Below are positions 6,445 through 7,665 of a stretch of 7,665 nt of DNA, piece by piece. Position 1 is the stretch's first letter, and each line of letters starts with the position of its first letter. The stretch is from Kiritimatiellia bacterium (GTDB lineage: Bacteria > Verrucomicrobiota > Kiritimatiellia > RFP12 > UBA1067): contig JAFRNO010000561.1 of assembly GCA_017430155.1 (NCBI GenBank), positions 1 to 7,665 of the forward strand. The letters run 5' to 3'. A program made the position numbers and the translations under genes. The notes under the pieces are model-generated. The model made no database searches, was not told the DNA's origin, and was given only the letters and a program-made list of their open reading frames with translations.

Positions 6445-7353
6445 TCACCCGGCGCGGGCGAGAAGGACCGCGCCGAGGGCCGCGAAGCCGTAGCCGGCGA
6501 GGATGCACCAGAGGATGCGGTCCGTCAGCAGGACCTTCTCGGGGCGCCCCGTGTCGCCCTTGCCGTAGACAAGCCACAGATAGCGGCCGATGCCGAGCGC
6601 CACGAATACGGCCGTGGCGCTGAGCCCGCGCGTGCCGAAGCGCGCCACCGTGTCCGCCGAGAGCGTGTAGCACGTGTACACCGCGAGCGTACCGCACGCG
6701 GTCAGCAGGATCAGCGCGTCCAGGACGCGCGGGTGGTAACCCTTCAGCGCGGGGCGCGAATCGCTCGCGGTCTGCATCTCGTGCCGCCGCTTGCAGAGCG
6801 CGAGGAACAGCGACAGGGAGAACGCGCACGCGAGCAGCCACGGCGAAATGCGCACGTCCATCGCCGCCGCGCCCGCGACCGCGCGCAGCACGAAACCCGC
6901 CGCGATCACCGCCACGTCCACGTAGGGCACGCGCTTCAGGAAGCCCGAGTAGGCGCACTGCATCACCGTGTAGACGAGCAGCACCGCGAAGCCCCACGTG
7001 CGGTCGGGATGCCGGAACACGAGGTAACAGGGGAACGCGAGGCCAAACGCGAAGAGCGCGAGCGCCGCGCGCACGGCGGCGATCTTCGAGATGAGGTCCG
7101 CCGCCACGGGACGGTTCCTCTTCACGGGATGGCGGCGGTCCTCCTCGTAGTCGCCCACGTCGTTCAGCAGGTAGAACGCGCTCGAGACGAGCGAGAAGGA
7201 GAGCGCCATCGCGCACACGAGCGCGAACGGACGCCACCCGCGCGCGAGCGCGGCCTGCGACTTGTCCGCCACGGCGAAGAACCACGCCGCAAACACGACG
7301 GCGTTTTTCGTCCACTGGTTGACGCGCAGCGCTTTGATCCACAGGGAGGCCAT
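6445..7353 (-). CDS. UbiA-superfamily prenyltransferase, decaprenyl-phosphate phosphoribosyltransferase-like
   Basis: The product is 302 residues with seven to nine predicted membrane helices. The first aspartate-rich motif is NDVGDYEED at 64-72, followed by HPVKRNRP at 75-82. The second conserved region is LKRVPYVDVAVIAAGFVLRA, beginning near residue 139, and KRRHEM lies at 188-193; DRILW at 278-282 also fits. QWTKN near the N-terminus and the KRxRP segment resemble the mycobacterial enzyme that joins phosphoribose from PRPP to decaprenyl phosphate, rather than quinone-pathway UbiA. The likely role is making a polyprenyl-linked sugar in the inner membrane, but the lipid and sugar substrates are inferred. 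I chose ATG 7353 over an upstream in-frame start at 7488, since the family starts here, the promoter lies at 7361-7369, and the longer version would run through the divergent promoter and the opposing gene. Confidence 0.86.
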   Translation of the reverse strand: MASLWIKALRVNQWTKNAVVFAAWFFAVADKSQAALARGWRPFALVCAMALSFSLVSSAFYLLNDVGDYEEDRRHPVKRNRPVAADLISKIAAVRAALALFAFGLAFPCYLVFRHPDRTWGFAVLLVYTVMQCAYSGFLKRVPYVDVAVIAAGFVLRAVAGAAAMDVRISPWLLACAFSLSLFLALCKRRHEMQTASDSRPALKGYHPRVLDALILLTACGTLAVYTCYTLSADTVARFGTRGLSATAVFVALGIGRYLWLVYGKGDTGRPEKVLLTDRILWCILAGYGFAALGAVLLARAG

Positions 7354-7360
7354 GCGGGAT

Positions 7361-7369
7361 AGTATACCA
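7361..7369 (-). promoter_or_regulatory. Extended -10 promoter of the UbiA-like gene (leaderless-type)
   Basis: The minus strand reads TGgTATACT, ending 7 bases before ATG 7353. It shares the string ATATGGTATA with the folC promoter. No -35 hexamer and no Shine-Dalgarno sequence are seen. Confidence 0.72.
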
Positions 7370-7415
7370 TATCCGCCGCATCTGCGCCGAGAATGCCGCG
7401 CAAGTCGCCGGATTG

Positions 7416-7424
7416 TGCTATAAT
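7416..7424 (+). promoter_or_regulatory. Extended -10 promoter of the plus-strand secreted-protein gene (leaderless-type)
   Basis: The plus strand reads TGcTATAAT, ending 6 bases before ATG 7431 (ACGCCC between). There is no -35-like hexamer at the usual distance and no ribosome binding site. Together with the box at 7361-7369 it forms a divergent promoter pair in the 77-base gap 7354-7430. Confidence 0.75.
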
Positions 7425-7430
7425 ACGCCC

Positions 7431-7665
7431 ATGGAAAACAAACTGGTCTTCGTTTTGGCGTTCCTCGCCCTCTGCGGATGGGGAGCATCCGCGCAACCCG
7501 TCGTCCTCGAGACGCACGAGTCGTTCAAGTTCGGGCCCGGCAAGGGCAAGAGCTTCCACATCCCCCTCAAGCCCGAATGGGGCGTGCTCACCCTGCGCAC
7601 GCGGATGAAGACCACGGCGCTCGTCCCGGGGAAGGACCTCGGCTGGATGAACGGACGCATCCCGA
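7431..7665 (+). CDS. Secreted protein of unknown function, N-terminal part (cut by window edge)
   Basis: 78 codons are visible with no stop. Residues 1-22 form a Sec signal peptide (MENK, a hydrophobic core LVFVLAFLALCGWG, then ASA before Gln23), so the product is exported. The mature start reads QPVVLETHESFKF, followed by a Gly/Lys stretch (GPGKGKS) and a segment with LTLRTRMKTTALVPG and WMNGRI. The pattern of a beta-strand with R-M-(K/R)-T-T followed by W-x-N-x-R-I recalls N-terminal carbohydrate-binding-like domains of secreted glycoside hydrolases, but too little is present to assign a family. The start is fixed by the -10 box 6 bases upstream. An opposing minus-strand open frame over 7418-7660 lacks these supports. 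Confidence 0.75.
   Translation, partial: MENKLVFVLAFLALCGWGASAQPVVLETHESFKFGPGKGKSFHIPLKPEWGVLTLRTRMKTTALVPGKDLGWMNGRIP

Noticed and set aside
5347..7362. Long plus-strand open frame (671 codons)
   Set aside because: It is antisense to folC and the UbiA-like gene and crosses their promoter; composition is Arg/His/Val/Glu-rich with no family resemblance.
7354..7488. 45-codon N-terminal extension of the UbiA-like protein from an ATG at 7488
   Set aside because: The extension is Arg-rich, absent from the family, and would require a message passing over the promoter at 7361-7369 and the opposing gene.
7418..7660. Minus-strand open frame opposite the plus-strand secreted-protein gene
   Set aside because: It lacks a promoter or ribosome site, whereas the plus strand shows a -10 box, an ATG and a convincing signal peptide.

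Overview
This window is compact, visibly GC-rich chromosomal DNA from what looks like a diderm bacterium. Several products carry Sec signal peptides, and one belongs to the LA_2272-type surface-repeat family. Gene content, base composition and promoter style fit a PVC-type lineage such as Kiritimatiellota or Lentisphaerota. That placement is a low-confidence inference, because no ribosomal RNA or marker gene is present. I see no mobile element, CRISPR array, tRNA or rRNA. No gene-free stretch exceeds about 80 bases.

Layout, right to left. Six full-length genes and one gene cut by the left edge lie on the minus strand; one gene cut by the right edge lies on the plus strand. From 5009 leftward is a tight five-gene run: a secreted LA_2272-type repeat protein (4440-5009), a DUF1015 protein with a DGHHR motif (3219-4427), a DUF2062 membrane protein (2684-3232), an M24B Xaa-Pro aminopeptidase-like enzyme (1636-2709), and a secreted two-domain protein joining a nitrilase-superfamily amidohydrolase to a glycerophosphodiester phosphodiesterase (1616 to the left edge, lacking only its last few residues). 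A consensus-like sigma-70 promoter at 5046-5074 precedes this run. Upstream are folC (5083-6417) and a UbiA-superfamily prenyltransferase resembling decaprenyl-phosphate phosphoribosyltransferase (6445-7353). A 77-base divergent intergenic region then leads to a plus-strand gene for a secreted protein (7431 onward).

The genes do not form one obvious pathway. folC is housekeeping (folate polyglutamylation), the UbiA-like enzyme acts on polyprenyl phosphate in the membrane, and the five-gene run mixes cell-surface, peptide-turnover and uncharacterised functions.

The most striking signal is in the control regions. Four genes (nitrilase-GDPD, folC, UbiA-like and the plus-strand gene) have an extended -10 box of the form TGnTAnAnT ending only 6-8 bases before the ATG, and none has a Shine-Dalgarno sequence. 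Transcription should therefore begin at or within a base or two of the start codon, giving leaderless mRNAs. In contrast, the repeat-protein gene has a -35/-10 promoter, a short leader and an AAGGA site, and the operon-internal peptidase gene has GGAGG before a GTG start. The window thus shows two distinct translation-initiation modes side by side. The second notable item is the exported nitrilase-GDPD fusion, whose GDPD half has His where the family's third metal-ligand Glu is expected.
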